Shown in pieces: positions 1 to 9,577 of a stretch of 64,000 bases of DNA (positions within the stretch are counted from its first letter, which is position 1; each line of letters starts with the position of its first letter). The translations under genes were made by a program, and so were the position numbers. Source of the DNA: CAXBDP01 sp963974465 (GTDB lineage Bacteria; Bacteroidota; Bacteroidia; Cytophagales; Cyclobacteriaceae); assembly GCA_049340005.1 (NCBI GenBank), contig JBMPIY010000001.1; one strand, written 5' to 3'. The notes under the pieces are model-generated. The model was not told the origin of the DNA. It saw nothing but the letters and a program-made list of their open reading frames with translations, and did not search any database.

Positions 1-2
1 TC

Positions 3-452
3 TGGCGCTTCCACCGCGTGCATCATAGCGACACCAAAATGGATTCCTCTACCTACTTCCGATCGCATCCGATGGAAATATTGTTATGGTTTGGCACGGC
101 AACTATTATAGCTTGCAGCCTATTTGGTTTGGATTTACTGATTGTAGGTTTTTACCTTTTAGTACTTACGCCATTTCAGGTTATTGCGCACTCCAATCTC
201 CGTTTTCCCACTTGGATGGATCGCACCTTTGGCTTAATATTTACAACCCCCAATTTACACAAGCTTCATCATGATAAGGATCAGAAATATACGGATTCAA
301 ACTATGCAGACATCTTCATTTTGTGGGATAGAATTTTTGGCACTTTTAAATACAAACCTGTGGAGAAAGTAAATTTAGGACTTGACGAATTTGATAATGA
401 CAAAAAGCAGACATTTTGGTTTTTGATAAGAAGTCCATTTATAAAGGATTAA
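3..452 (+). CDS. Sterol desaturase / fatty acid hydroxylase family protein, C-terminal part
   Basis: The gene is cut by the left edge of the window; the reading frame is open from base 3 and ends with TAA at 450-452. The visible 149 residues carry two histidine clusters of the di-iron membrane hydroxylase family: HRVHH near the start and LHKLHH later, followed by the NYADIF and WDRIFGTF motifs typical of the C-terminal end. Between them are hydrophobic stretches that fit two membrane helices. The family uses a di-iron centre held by histidines to hydroxylate or desaturate lipids in the membrane. The substrate cannot be told from this fragment. The following 166 bp before the next gene are AT-rich, with no recognisable gene. 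Confidence 0.85.
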   Translation, partial: WRFHRVHHSDTKMDSSTYFRSHPMEILLWFGTATIIACSLFGLDLLIVGFYLLVLTPFQVIAHSNLRFPTWMDRTFGLIFTTPNLHKLHHDKDQKYTDSNYADIFILWDRIFGTFKYKPVEKVNLGLDEFDNDKKQTFWFLIRSPFIKD

Positions 453-618
453 TTATCTGAATATTCTGAGGATAAAATTTTCTCAATTTTAACCACTCAT
501 TGATGGACAATCTGAACATTAAAAACCCTTGATTATAGCTTTAAAAATTCACAAAAATTGGCTCATGATGGAAAGCAATAAAATTCATTATTACATATTA
601 TTTATATAATTTTAGAAT

Positions 619-2778
619 ATGAAAAACTCCGTAATCTGGCTAATAGCAACCATTCTTTTCCTTTTTGGAAAGGCAGGTTTTAGTCAAGACTTTTCTTCCC
701 CAATTAAGGTCAAATCACTCAATGAAACCACACAAATTTCGCTATCAGAAGCAGGTGCTTGGCAATATCAGCCAGTGGATGGATTTGATTGGGACAAGGA
801 AGGAAGTTGGAGACCAATCGATATACGCTTAGCCAAAGATCAATTACCATCTGATTGGAATGGTGTTACGAAATTCCAAACATTTCTCGAAATAGACCCA
901 AGTCTTTATGGCAAAGAAGTAAGTATTTACGGTAAAATAAGAGGCGCTGCCGAAATATATATAAATGGTGAATTAATTGGGAAAGCTGGTGAAATCGGAC
1001 AAAACCAGCGGGAGGAAAAAGCTGTAGGCAAAATACCATTCATAGTATTTAAATTAGCAGAACAGGCTATACAAAAGATAGAAATTAGGTATACGAATTT
1101 TGCAGCTGAAAAATACTGGGGCATTTCACATTCAGGATTAGATTTGTCAATAGCATTGCCATCAACAGCTGGAGAGTTAATAATTGCAGATGGTGAGGAA
1201 TTTCAAGCCGAAATCAGCCGATATCATTTCATATTTGGATTTATGGTTGCTTTGGGTCTATTGCACCTTATTCTATTTGGATTTTATCCGATTGAAATTG
1301 CTAATTTAACATGTGCTATTTTCTTCTTTTGCCTATCAGGTATCTTTCTAAGCGGCATATTCTTCAGACCAGCTGTAGCCCCGGAAGAGCTTTCCGGACT
1401 ACTGCTTTGGAAGGGCGTATTTCATATTTTAGCTGCCGTTGTCCTACAGTTTTTTATCTATCAGATCATGGACAAGAAGTTCAATTGGCTCCCCTATTTG
1501 AACTTGGTTGTAGGTCTGGTTGTACTTGTTATTACCATTCAAGATCCAGTTGCCAACAGCAGTATTAGCTATTTCTTTTTCATGTTGACGATGACTATCG
1601 GCTTAATTCTACTAATCAATGCTAGGATAGTTCACAATATGAAAGGGACTAATATCATCTTTATTTGCTTCGTAGTTTCATTCATCTTGGTATTCCCAGG
1701 CTTATTAAAAGCCACATTTGGATTATCAGTATTATGGTCGGACAAGCTGTTTTTCATGAATTTCGCTACCATTACAGCGGCAGCAGGATATTCATTTTAC
1801 CTTGCTCGTGGTGTTTCCATTACCAATCGCCAACTAAGCGAAAAACTAAGGGAAAACATGAGGTTAACCCAAGGAAAGTTGAAAGCGGAAAAAGAAAAAC
1901 AACATCTTATAGAGAAACAAAAGGAACTATTGGAACAGGAAGTTGCTGATCGTACTATAGAGTTACGCAATTCTCTTGCAACACTTAAAAAGGCCCAAGC
2001 CCAACTTATCCAACAGGAAAAACTGGCATCATTGGGTGAATTGACTTCAGGTATTGCACATGAAATTCAAAACCCAGTAAACTTTATCAATAATTTTTCG
2101 GAGTTAAGTATTGAGCTCATTGATGAATTGAAAGAGGAGAATGAAAAGAATGCGGAATCGAGAGATGAAGAAATGATCAACGATATCTTATCCGACCTTC
2201 AAAGTAATCTGGATATCATCACCAAGCATGGAAAACGTGCTGATGCGATTGTAAAAGGTATGCTGGCTCATAGTAGCGCAGGAAAGGGAGAAAAACAGCA
2301 AATAAACTTAAATACTTTAGTAGAAGAGTATTTAAAACTCTCACTGCATGCAATGGCTTCCCACGACAAAGATTTTAGAGACAATTATCAGATCAATTTC
2401 GATTCTGAGCTGCCTAAGGTAAAAGTAGTACCACAGGATATTGGAAGGGTAATGCTCAACCTTATCAATAACGCCTTTTATGTTGTGAATGAGCAAGCTA
2501 AATCTGCTGGATCCGATTACAAACCTTTAGTGACAATAGAAACCAAACATATTAATGGTTCCGTAAATATTTCGGTCACAGACAATGGAAATGGTATCCC
2601 TCTTAAAATACGGGATAAAATATTGCAGCCATTCTTTACCACCAAACCAACCGGTGAAGGCACAGGCTTAGGCTTGAGTTTAAGCTATGATATTGTAAAA
2701 GCTCATGATGGAGATTTAAGCTTTGATAGCGAAGAAGGTGTAGGCACTACCTTTAGAGTGATTTTACCAATATCCTAA
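619..2778 (+). CDS. 7TM sensor histidine kinase (7TMR-DISM type)
   Basis: A 719-residue membrane sensor kinase. It starts with a signal peptide (about residues 1-22), followed by an extracytoplasmic beta-rich region (about 40-185) that resembles the ligand-binding DISM or jelly-roll domains of this class. About seven hydrophobic helices follow (about 200-400), then a coiled coil (about 405-460). The kinase core is complete: the DHp motif GIAHEIQNP with phosphoacceptor His481, an N box around 612-620 (NLINNAF), a G1 box DNGNGIP at 655-661 and a G2 box GEGTGLGLSL from 679. No response regulator lies next to it, so its partner is encoded elsewhere. The next gene, an alcohol dehydrogenase, starts only 12 bp downstream and may be co-transcribed. 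The ligand is unknown. Confidence 0.9.
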   Translation: MKNSVIWLIATILFLFGKAGFSQDFSSPIKVKSLNETTQISLSEAGAWQYQPVDGFDWDKEGSWRPIDIRLAKDQLPSDWNGVTKFQTFLEIDPSLYGKEVSIYGKIRGAAEIYINGELIGKAGEIGQNQREEKAVGKIPFIVFKLAEQAIQKIEIRYTNFAAEKYWGISHSGLDLSIALPSTAGELIIADGEEFQAEISRYHFIFGFMVALGLLHLILFGFYPIEIANLTCAIFFFCLSGIFLSGIFFRPAVAPEELSGLLLWKGVFHILAAVVLQFFIYQIMDKKFNWLPYLNLVVGLVVLVITIQDPVANSSISYFFFMLTMTIGLILLINARIVHNMKGTNIIFICFVVSFILVFPGLLKATFGLSVLWSDKLFFMNFATITAAAGYSFYLARGVSITNRQLSEKLRENMRLTQGKLKAEKEKQHLIEKQKELLEQEVADRTIELRNSLATLKKAQAQLIQQEKLASLGELTSGIAHEIQNPVNFINNFSELSIELIDELKEENEKNAESRDEEMINDILSDLQSNLDIITKHGKRADAIVKGMLAHSSAGKGEKQQINLNTLVEEYLKLSLHAMASHDKDFRDNYQINFDSELPKVKVVPQDIGRVMLNLINNAFYVVNEQAKSAGSDYKPLVTIETKHINGSVNISVTDNGNGIPLKIRDKILQPFFTTKPTGEGTGLGLSLSYDIVKAHDGDLSFDSEEGVGTTFRVILPIS

Positions 2779-2790
2779 GCTAAACAATAA

Positions 2791-3828
2791 ATGAGAGCAG
2801 CATATTATACTCAATTTCAAGGCTCAGTAACTATAGAAAATCTACCTGACCCTACGCCAACGGAGGGATCAGTAATCATAAAAGTAGGAGCTACAGGTAT
2901 GTGTCGTAGCGACTGGCATGGATGGATGGGACATGATTCTGACATCAACCTTCCGCATGTCCCTGGTCATGAATTCGCAGGTACTATTATAGAAATTGAT
3001 AAGCGTGTAAAAGGCTTTAAAATTGGTGATAGAGTAACTGTACCTTTTGTTGGTGGTTGTGGCCGCTGTCCACAATGTACTTCTGGTAATCAGCAAGTTT
3101 GTGATTATCAGTTTCAGCCTGGTTTTACTCATTGGGGGTCGTTCGCAGAATATGTAAATATTCAGTATGCTGAAACCAATCTGGTTCACTTGCCGGATGA
3201 AATAGGTTTTGAGGAAGCTGCTAGCTTGGGATGTAGATTCATTACATCATTTAGAGCTGTAGTACAGCAAGGAAAACTAATGCCCGGCCAATGGCTTGCT
3301 GTTCATGGCTGCGGGGGTGTTGGATTATCTGCTATTATGATTGCCAAAGCTTTAGGAGCTCAAGTAATCGCTATAGATATTGATAGGGACAAATTACTCA
3401 TCGCAAAGGAGCTTGGTGCTGAGTATGTGGTAAATGGATTAGAAACCCATGTGATTGATGCTGTGAAGAGCATAAGCAAAGGTGGAGTAGATGTGTCTAT
3501 TGATGCTTTGGGAAGCAAGCAAACTTGCTTCAATTCCATTGCCAATTTGCGCAAAAGAGGAAAGCATATTCAAGTAGGTTTGATGGCTGGTGAAGATTAC
3601 CTCCCGCCTATTCCAATGCACTTGGTGGTAGCAAATGAACTAGAAATTATTGGTAGCCATGGAATGGCAGCCCACGCCTACCCTCCAATGATGGAAATGA
3701 TCAAAAGAGGACTTTTGGATATCGACAAACTAATCTATGAGACCATTAACCTAGGTGAAGGAGCTGAATTATTACCCTTTATGAATTCCTTTCATGGAAA
3801 TGGCATTAAGGTAATTAACGAATTTTGA
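2791..3828 (+). CDS. Zinc-dependent alcohol dehydrogenase (MDR family)
   Basis: A 345-residue medium-chain dehydrogenase. Catalytic zinc ligands are visible as Cys38 (GMCRSD) and His60-Glu61 (GHE). The structural zinc site is complete, with Cys90, Cys93, Cys96 and Cys104. The nucleotide-binding fold has the glycine motif GCGGVG at 173-178 and an Asp near 196 after the second strand, which favours NAD over NADP. The enzyme should oxidise an alcohol or reduce an aldehyde in the cytosol; the substrate is not predictable. It lies 12 bp after the sensor kinase gene and converges with the nqr operon, separated by a terminator. Confidence 0.9.
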   Translation: MRAAYYTQFQGSVTIENLPDPTPTEGSVIIKVGATGMCRSDWHGWMGHDSDINLPHVPGHEFAGTIIEIDKRVKGFKIGDRVTVPFVGGCGRCPQCTSGNQQVCDYQFQPGFTHWGSFAEYVNIQYAETNLVHLPDEIGFEEAASLGCRFITSFRAVVQQGKLMPGQWLAVHGCGGVGLSAIMIAKALGAQVIAIDIDRDKLLIAKELGAEYVVNGLETHVIDAVKSISKGGVDVSIDALGSKQTCFNSIANLRKRGKHIQVGLMAGEDYLPPIPMHLVVANELEIIGSHGMAAHAYPPMMEMIKRGLLDIDKLIYETINLGEGAELLPFMNSFHGNGIKVINEF

Positions 3829-3837
3829 TCCAATAAA

Positions 3838-3864
3838 AAAGCCTTCCCAAATTGAGAAGGCTTT
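3838..3864 (-). terminator. Intrinsic terminator of the nqr operon (possibly bidirectional)
   Basis: A perfect 9-bp stem, AAAGCCTTC (3838-3846) with GAAGGCTTT (3856-3864), around a 9-nt loop. On the minus strand the stem is followed by a run of Ts (complement of 3835-3840), as expected for a terminator directly after nqrE. On the plus strand the T run is short, so termination of the dehydrogenase gene is less certain. Confidence 0.8.
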
Positions 3865-3885
3865 CAAAATATTGTGAAGTTTCAC

Positions 3886-4497
3886 TTAAAGACTAATTCC
3901 CATAAATGACATAAATGCCATTCCCATTAGTCCGGTTATAAACATTGTAATACCTAATCCTTTAAGTCCATCTGGCACATGTGAGTACTTTAATTTTTCA
4001 CGAATTGCAGCTAAAGCAATAATGGCTAAGAAGAAACCAAAGCCTGATCCAAATCCAAAAACTGTTGCCTCACTGATCGTATAATCTCTCTGTACCATAA
4101 ATAAGCTACCACCCAAAATTGCGCAGTTTACTGCAATAAGCGGGAGGAAAATACCTAGAGAGCCATAAAGACTTGGAGAGAATTTCTCGATTACCATTTC
4201 CACTAATTGCACCATTGCAGCAATAAATGCAATAAACATGATAAAACGAAGGAAGGACAAATCAATAGTTGCGAAGCTTTCGCCCAACCATGCTAAGGCG
4301 CCTTCTTTCAGTACATATTCTTGTAAGAACCAGTTTGCAGGTACAGTAATCGTTAAAACGAATGTTACTGCTAAACCCAACCCAAAGGCCGTGCTTACTT
4401 TTTTCGATACAGCTAAGAAAGAACACATGCCTAAGAAATAGGCAAGAACCATGTTCTCGATAAAGATCGCTTTTATTCCTATGCTTATTAAATCCAT
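3886..4497 (-). CDS. nqrE: Na+-translocating NADH:quinone reductase subunit E
   Basis: A 203-residue membrane subunit of the sodium-pumping NADH:quinone oxidoreductase. The N-terminal sequence IFIENMVLAYFLGMCSFLAVS is diagnostic and includes the conserved cysteine that, with the equivalent cysteine of NqrD, holds an iron centre in the membrane. About six hydrophobic helices are visible. An upstream in-frame ATG at 4548 would add 17 polar residues and overlap nqrD. The ATG at 4497 gives the usual family start and an 11-bp gap to nqrD, so I chose it. The gene is the last of the operon: a terminator follows and there is no nqrF. Confidence 0.95.
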   Translation of the reverse strand: MDLISIGIKAIFIENMVLAYFLGMCSFLAVSKKVSTAFGLGLAVTFVLTITVPANWFLQEYVLKEGALAWLGESFATIDLSFLRFIMFIAFIAAMVQLVEMVIEKFSPSLYGSLGIFLPLIAVNCAILGGSLFMVQRDYTISEATVFGFGSGFGFFLAIIALAAIREKLKYSHVPDGLKGLGITMFITGLMGMAFMSFMGISL

Positions 4498-4508
4498 TAG
4501 TCTAGAGT

Positions 4509-5174
4509 TTAATGTTCTACGTAACCAGTTTTTGTTCTTTGTACCCAAATAATTAGGCCAAGGATTATAAATGCTCCAACAGGTGTTACCATCAAGCCGT
4601 TAGTTGGAAATGAAGATAATCCTACAGCTTCGAATACTTTGAAACCGAAGATTGCACCCGAGCCAAGCAATTCTCTAAAGAAGGCTACAGCAAGGATAAT
4701 CCAAGAATAACCCAAAGCACTTCCTAGTGCATCTAGTACAGAGTCATAAGGCTTGTTTCCTAATGCGTATGCTTCTAAGCGACCCATCACTATACAGTTG
4801 GTGATAATCAAACCAACGAATACCGAAAGGCTCTTATACATATCAAATGCATAAGCTTTTAGCAATTCGTTAACAAGGGTTACTAGCGTTGCAATTACAG
4901 CAAGCTGTACAATAATTCTAACACGAGCTGGAATTAGATTTCTCAATACAGAAATAGTGAAACTAGACATCACCATTACAAATATTACCGAAATCGCCAT
5001 TACAAGGGTTGGATGCAATTGGGTAGTTACTGCCAATGCCGAACATATTCCCAATACTTGAATGGTGATTGGGTTGTCGTCAGAAAGAGGATCGGTTACA
5101 ATCTTCTTCCTTCTTTTCGACAATAAGCCTTCTGCTACTTTTTCAACAGGTTTATCAAGAGTTTCTGCGCTCAT
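4509..5174 (-). CDS. nqrD: Na+-translocating NADH:quinone reductase subunit D
   Basis: A 221-residue polytopic subunit homologous to NqrE and to RnfE. Family landmarks are NPITIQVLGICSALAVT near the N-terminus and the segment NCIVMGRLEAYA in the middle, each carrying a conserved cysteine. An N-terminal polar extension of about 30 residues precedes the first helix. It lies 11 bp upstream of nqrE and 11 bp downstream of nqrC, consistent with one transcript. Confidence 0.95.
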   Translation of the reverse strand: MSAETLDKPVEKVAEGLLSKRRKKIVTDPLSDDNPITIQVLGICSALAVTTQLHPTLVMAISVIFVMVMSSFTISVLRNLIPARVRIIVQLAVIATLVTLVNELLKAYAFDMYKSLSVFVGLIITNCIVMGRLEAYALGNKPYDSVLDALGSALGYSWIILAVAFFRELLGSGAIFGFKVFEAVGLSSFPTNGLMVTPVGAFIILGLIIWVQRTKTGYVEH

Positions 5175-5185
5175 AGTTCTCTATT

Positions 5186-5959
5186 TTATTTGGCAAGCAC
5201 TGCCATGCTTCCGTTTTGTTTCACATTTTTTTCGAAGTAATTCTGATAATAACCTACATAGTTTCTCATCATATCATTAACTCCATTAGCGGTGATTGTA
5301 GCTCCAGACATGCCATCAACCTTATGTGGGCCAAGCTTGGACTCATCATTGTTCTCACCTTTTACCATAACTACAGATACAAGTTCTCCATTTTCATAAA
5401 GCTTTTTACCTTGGTATCTTTCTTGAACTTCACCTTCGGTAATTCTTGCACCCAAACCTGGAGTTTCACCTGCGTGAGCGAATTTCACACCTTTGATTGT
5501 TTCCAAATCGGTATCTATTGCTAAATATCCCCAGATAGCATCCCATAATCCAGCACCAAAAAGCGGGAGGATATATGCTTGAACCGCATCAGGATTACCT
5601 TCATCGTGAAATTTGAATACTGGAAACAAGCGATTTTCAGGAGCTAATTTATAGTTTTTGTTGATATCAACATTCTCCGCTACAACAGGTGCTCCATCTT
5701 GAGTTTCCACAATATCACCTGCTAAGTTTGTAACTACAGAGGTGATGCTGCTTTCATATTTCGCTAATATCTGATTAGCATCCATTGCTTCTAGCTCTTC
5801 AGCAGGAAGGACTGCACCTAATATTTGTTTTTTGGTGTCAAGCTCTTCAGACTTTTTCTGTGGTTCCTTCAATACTTGAGAAACCCCTGATAATAATCCG
5901 CCAATCACAACTGTCATGATCACGGAAAATATAATGATATAAGCGTTAGACTGTCGCAC
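5186..5959 (-). CDS. nqrC: Na+-translocating NADH:quinone reductase subunit C (covalent FMN)
   Basis: A 257-residue subunit with one N-terminal membrane anchor and a large extracytoplasmic domain. The flavinylation motif SGAT is present near the C-terminus with Thr221 as the expected site of covalent FMN attachment by phosphoester bond. The start codon is GTG at 5959, supported by the N-terminal QSNAYIIIFS anchor typical of Bacteroidota NqrC. The start overlaps the end of nqrB by 14 bp, which suggests translational coupling. Confidence 0.95.
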   Translation of the reverse strand: MRQSNAYIIIFSVIMTVVIGGLLSGVSQVLKEPQKKSEELDTKKQILGAVLPAEELEAMDANQILAKYESSITSVVTNLAGDIVETQDGAPVVAENVDINKNYKLAPENRLFPVFKFHDEGNPDAVQAYILPLFGAGLWDAIWGYLAIDTDLETIKGVKFAHAGETPGLGARITEGEVQERYQGKKLYENGELVSVVMVKGENNDESKLGPHKVDGMSGATITANGVNDMMRNYVGYYQNYFEKNVKQNGSMAVLAK

Positions 5960-7148
5960 GTTTTAGCCTCCTTTTTTTATTTCCTTCTACAATGTAAAAA
6001 TCGATAAGTGGTGCAAATACATTCATAAATAGAATGGCAAGCATAATTCCTTCAGGATATGCAGGATTGAATACTCTAATAATTACAGTTAATGCACCAA
6101 TCAACAATCCGTAAATCCATTTACCTGTCTCGGTTTGTGTAGCAGATACTGGATCTGTTGCCATAAATACAGCACCAAATGCCAAACCACCCATTACCAA
6201 ATGATACTCAGGTGGCATTGCCATGTACTCATTAACGCTTAATAAGTTGCATATCCAACCCATCACATAAGCTCCACCAAATACACTCACTATAATTTTC
6301 CAGCTGCCAACACCTGTTGCAACTAGTATTACACCACCAATCAAGGCCCAAAAAGTAGAAGTTTCACCAATTGAGCCTGGAATGTATCCAAAGAACATAT
6401 TGCTGAAACTAAAGAAATCTGCACCTAAGACATTATTGGTACTGGCCAGCGCTGTCGTGACCGATCCAATATCTTCAACTGTAGTTTGGTAAGCTACTGC
6501 AAGGGCAGTTGCTCCAGAATAACCTTCTACAGGAGCTGCATCGGCCAAAACTGTCCAAACTTCACCTGAAATCTGACTTGGGTAAGCAAAGTATAAAAAC
6601 GCTCTTGCTGTCAAGGCAACGTTTAAGATATTCATCCCTGTACCACCAAACACTTCCTTTGCAATAATCACTGCAAAGATGGTCGCTAAAGCAACTTGCC
6701 ATAATGGAATTGTTGCAGGCATAATCAATGGAATAAGCATTCCCGAAACAAGGAAGCCTTCATTTACATCGTGTCTTCTAATAGTAGCAAATGTAAATTC
6801 AACCGAAAGTCCTGTAGCATAGCTAACTGCAACAATTGGTAGAACATACTTGGCACCAAATAAAATTTTCTGAATGAAATCTGCTTCTACACCTGTTGCC
6901 AAAAAGTGCATATGACCTGTGTTCCACATTCCAAAGATCAAACATGGAATCATGGCGATGATCACAGTCATCATCATTCGTTTCAAATCCACGGCATCCC
7001 TTATCTGAACACCTTTTGCAGATGTAGTATCTTTTGGTGCGAATAATAGGGTTTCGTGCGCCTCATAGATGTAAAAGTACTTTTCGTACTTCCCACCTTT
7101 TTCGAATAGAGGCCTCTTCTTTTCTAAGAAATCTAGTAAAAATTTCAT
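5946..7148 (-). CDS. nqrB: Na+-translocating NADH:quinone reductase subunit B (covalent FMN)
   Basis: A 400-residue polytopic subunit. The motif YSGATALA contains Thr214, the expected covalent FMN attachment site. Several long hydrophobic helices follow and precede it, and the N-terminus LLDFLEKKRPLFEKGGK is characteristic. NqrB carries riboflavin and FMN and is part of the sodium and quinone path. It begins 7 bp after nqrA and overlaps nqrC by 14 bp. Confidence 0.96.
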   Translation of the reverse strand: MKFLLDFLEKKRPLFEKGGKYEKYFYIYEAHETLLFAPKDTTSAKGVQIRDAVDLKRMMMTVIIAMIPCLIFGMWNTGHMHFLATGVEADFIQKILFGAKYVLPIVAVSYATGLSVEFTFATIRRHDVNEGFLVSGMLIPLIMPATIPLWQVALATIFAVIIAKEVFGGTGMNILNVALTARAFLYFAYPSQISGEVWTVLADAAPVEGYSGATALAVAYQTTVEDIGSVTTALASTNNVLGADFFSFSNMFFGYIPGSIGETSTFWALIGGVILVATGVGSWKIIVSVFGGAYVMGWICNLLSVNEYMAMPPEYHLVMGGLAFGAVFMATDPVSATQTETGKWIYGLLIGALTVIIRVFNPAYPEGIMLAILFMNVFAPLIDFYIVEGNKKRRLKRATV

Positions 7149-7155
7149 ATCGAAA

Positions 7156-8520
7156 TTAGCTGTTTTGTATTAAGTCCAAACCTTCACGTATAATATTTTG
7201 AACATCGTGTTTGGACACATCCACAAATTCACACAATGCCAAATCCTCTTCTATCACTTCATAAATACCTAATTGCTCCATTCCATCAAAATCTTCAGCC
7301 ATAATTGACTTAATTAGATGAACCGGCAAAATATCCATTGGAGTAACTCTTTCGAAAACACCACTTTGCACAAATGCTCTATGTTGGCCGTGCATATTGG
7401 TATCTAAAACATACTCTTTCTTAGGCTGCAAGAAAGATAACAAGCCAAATGCTCTTGAGAAACTCAATTTATTTGGACTAGGTAAAATCCAACCCAAGAA
7501 CTCATGATAATCTCCCTCTGGGATTACCGTAACTTGGTGATGATAATAACCTAAATATCCATCCTTATTTATTTTCTCGCCTGTAAGAACATTTCCAGAA
7601 ATTACTCTTACATGATCAGTCTTAAGGTTATTTGCAATTAACTTGTTCACACAAGCTCCAGTTCTCAAATTATAATATTGAGGTTCCTTTACTTCTGAGC
7701 CAGTAAGAGCAACAATGCGGGAGGAATCATATTGTCCTTCCACAAATAATTTACCTATTTGGATAACACCATAAGGATGAACAGTCCAAATCAAATCTCC
7801 CTTATTAATCGGATCTAAATGGTGGATTTGAACTCCAACATTTCCAACTGGGTGTGGACCTGTGAATTTGTTTATTTCCACTCCTTCAGCTTTTGAAAGC
7901 ACCGATGCAGCAGCTCCATTTGCATGTAGATTCACATGCACTTTTCCTTGGCTGAATTTCTTCAACACATCAATACCCACTTGAAAATACTGCTCTTGAT
8001 CTTTGAAAATAAATTCATAATCCGGAGCAAGAGGATGGGAATCAAAACCAGAAATGAAAATAGCTTTTGGAGAATCTTCAGGATTAGCAATAATACCAAA
8101 TGGGCGCTGGATTATATTTGGCCAAACACCACTTTTCAACATCAATTCCTTTGCTCCTTCTACACTCATACTTTTGATCTGAGAGTCGGAATGCTTTGGA
8201 AATGATTCAAATTCGATATTTTTGTCTGCTAGAATCTTAACTTCAAGTATTTTTCGCTTCTCTCCTCTTATCACATCAACGATTTCACCGCTTACTGGAG
8301 AAACGTGCATGACACTATCCATTTTCTTGTCGAAAAACACTGGTGTTCCAGCTTTGACATTCGAACCAACTTCTACAAGTAGTTTCGGACGCTTAATTCC
8401 TACAAAGTCGGTTGGCTTCAATGCATACGTTTCGGGTTGGACTGTAGAAGCTATCTTCTTTTCAGCCTTTCCAACGAGGTTGATGTCAAAGCCCTTTTTT
8501 AGATTGATGGTCCTAGACAT
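7156..8520 (-). CDS. nqrA: Na+-translocating NADH:quinone reductase subunit A
   Basis: A 454-residue soluble subunit, first gene of the operon. It has the Rnf/Nqr barrel-sandwich and SLBB-type organisation of the family, with motifs GFDSHPLAPD and GPHPVGNVGVQIHH. NqrA sits on the cytoplasmic side of the complex and is implicated in quinone binding. The start ATG at 8520 matches the family start IKKGFDI. A 150-bp gap separates it from ispH upstream and should hold the operon promoter. Confidence 0.96.
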   Translation of the reverse strand: MSRTINLKKGFDINLVGKAEKKIASTVQPETYALKPTDFVGIKRPKLLVEVGSNVKAGTPVFFDKKMDSVMHVSPVSGEIVDVIRGEKRKILEVKILADKNIEFESFPKHSDSQIKSMSVEGAKELMLKSGVWPNIIQRPFGIIANPEDSPKAIFISGFDSHPLAPDYEFIFKDQEQYFQVGIDVLKKFSQGKVHVNLHANGAAASVLSKAEGVEINKFTGPHPVGNVGVQIHHLDPINKGDLIWTVHPYGVIQIGKLFVEGQYDSSRIVALTGSEVKEPQYYNLRTGACVNKLIANNLKTDHVRVISGNVLTGEKINKDGYLGYYHHQVTVIPEGDYHEFLGWILPSPNKLSFSRAFGLLSFLQPKKEYVLDTNMHGQHRAFVQSGVFERVTPMDILPVHLIKSIMAEDFDGMEQLGIYEVIEEDLALCEFVDVSKHDVQNIIREGLDLIQNS

Positions 8521-8562
8521 AGGGTTATTTCAAAATTGATTTATATTCATTTTTAGGCGTCG

Positions 8563-8570
8563 CAAAATTA
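8563..8570 (-). promoter_or_regulatory. Possible Bacteroidota -7 box for the nqr operon
   Basis: The minus strand reads TAATTTTG here, a match to the Bacteroidota -7 consensus TAnnTTTG, 43 bp upstream of the nqrA start. A -33 TTTG lies only 13 bp further upstream, shorter than the usual spacing of about 19, so the call is weak. Confidence 0.3.
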
Positions 8571-8670
8571 ATAATTTTTCCTTCAAAAGAAATTCTTATT
8601 CGTATTGATGGCCTTTAAAAATGGCTTTTGATTAGTGATATTAACAGTATCAACAGTAACAAGCTACTTT

Positions 8671-9567
8671 TCAACTTGTTGTCAATTCTAGATTTAAATT
8701 TTTTACATGGTCGGCAACTTGCTCCATCAACCACATAGGTGTAGAGGTAGCTCCGCATATTCCCACACGCTTCATTCCGTGCAGCCAAGAAGGATCAAGC
8801 TCCTCTTCGCTTTCAATAAAATAGCTGTTTGGGTTTTGAGAAAGGCACACATTATATAGTGCTTTTCCATTCGAGCTTTTCTTTCCACTTACGAATAAGA
8901 TCACATCATTTTCTTGTGAGAATCTATGCAATTGTGGTTCGCGATTTGACACCTGTCGACAAATGCTATCATTAGAGTTAAACTCAACCATTTCTAAACT
9001 GCTATTAGCATTTTGGATTCTCTGCTCAATCAACTCTCGTATTTTATAAAATCCTTGAGTACTTTTAGTTGTTTGGCTAAATAGAGTTACTGGCTTGGTA
9101 AAATCTATCTTATCCAAATCTTCCTCAGTAGTTACAATTATTGCTTGTTTATCTGTTTGTCCACTCAGGCCAATTACTTCTGCATGACCTTTCTGTCCGT
9201 AGATTACAATTTGCCCTTCTGCTTGTTTCATTTTATCCCAAGCATTCTTCACTCTGTTTTGCAGTTTCAATACCACTGGGCATGAAGCATCTACAAGCTC
9301 TATATTATTCTTAAGTGCAGTCTGATACGTTTCTGGTGGTTCACCATGTGCTCTAATCAATACTTTGCAGTCATGAAGCTCCTCCAATTCCTCCCGCCCA
9401 ATTACACGCAAGCCTTTGGCATTAAGTCGCTTTACCTCCATATCGTTATGCACTATATCACCTAAGCAATAAAGCACTCCATTTCCATCCATCTCATCCT
9501 CAGCCATTTGGATTGCGAATTCTACTCCAAAACAATAACCTGAGTTTTTATCAATTACAACTTCCAT
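8671..9567 (-). CDS. ispH: 4-hydroxy-3-methylbut-2-enyl diphosphate reductase
   Basis: A 298-residue IspH (LytB), last step of the methylerythritol phosphate pathway, giving IPP and DMAPP. The three iron-sulfur cysteines are present: Cys12 in GYCFGV, Cys96 in DASCPVV and Cys203 in SICRQV. His40, His74 and His128 with the catalytic Glu130 (KGHAEV) are also in place. It lies 10 bp downstream of cmk on the same strand, so the two are probably co-transcribed. Confidence 0.96.
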   Translation of the reverse strand: MEVVIDKNSGYCFGVEFAIQMAEDEMDGNGVLYCLGDIVHNDMEVKRLNAKGLRVIGREELEELHDCKVLIRAHGEPPETYQTALKNNIELVDASCPVVLKLQNRVKNAWDKMKQAEGQIVIYGQKGHAEVIGLSGQTDKQAIIVTTEEDLDKIDFTKPVTLFSQTTKSTQGFYKIRELIEQRIQNANSSLEMVEFNSNDSICRQVSNREPQLHRFSQENDVILFVSGKKSSNGKALYNVCLSQNPNSYFIESEEELDPSWLHGMKRVGICGATSTPMWLMEQVADHVKNLNLELTTS

Positions 9568-9577
9568 TTTACTGCCT

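Noticed and set aside
4498..4548. Longer nqrE start at 4548
   Set aside because: It would add 17 polar residues without family match and overlap nqrD; the ATG at 4497 matches the family.
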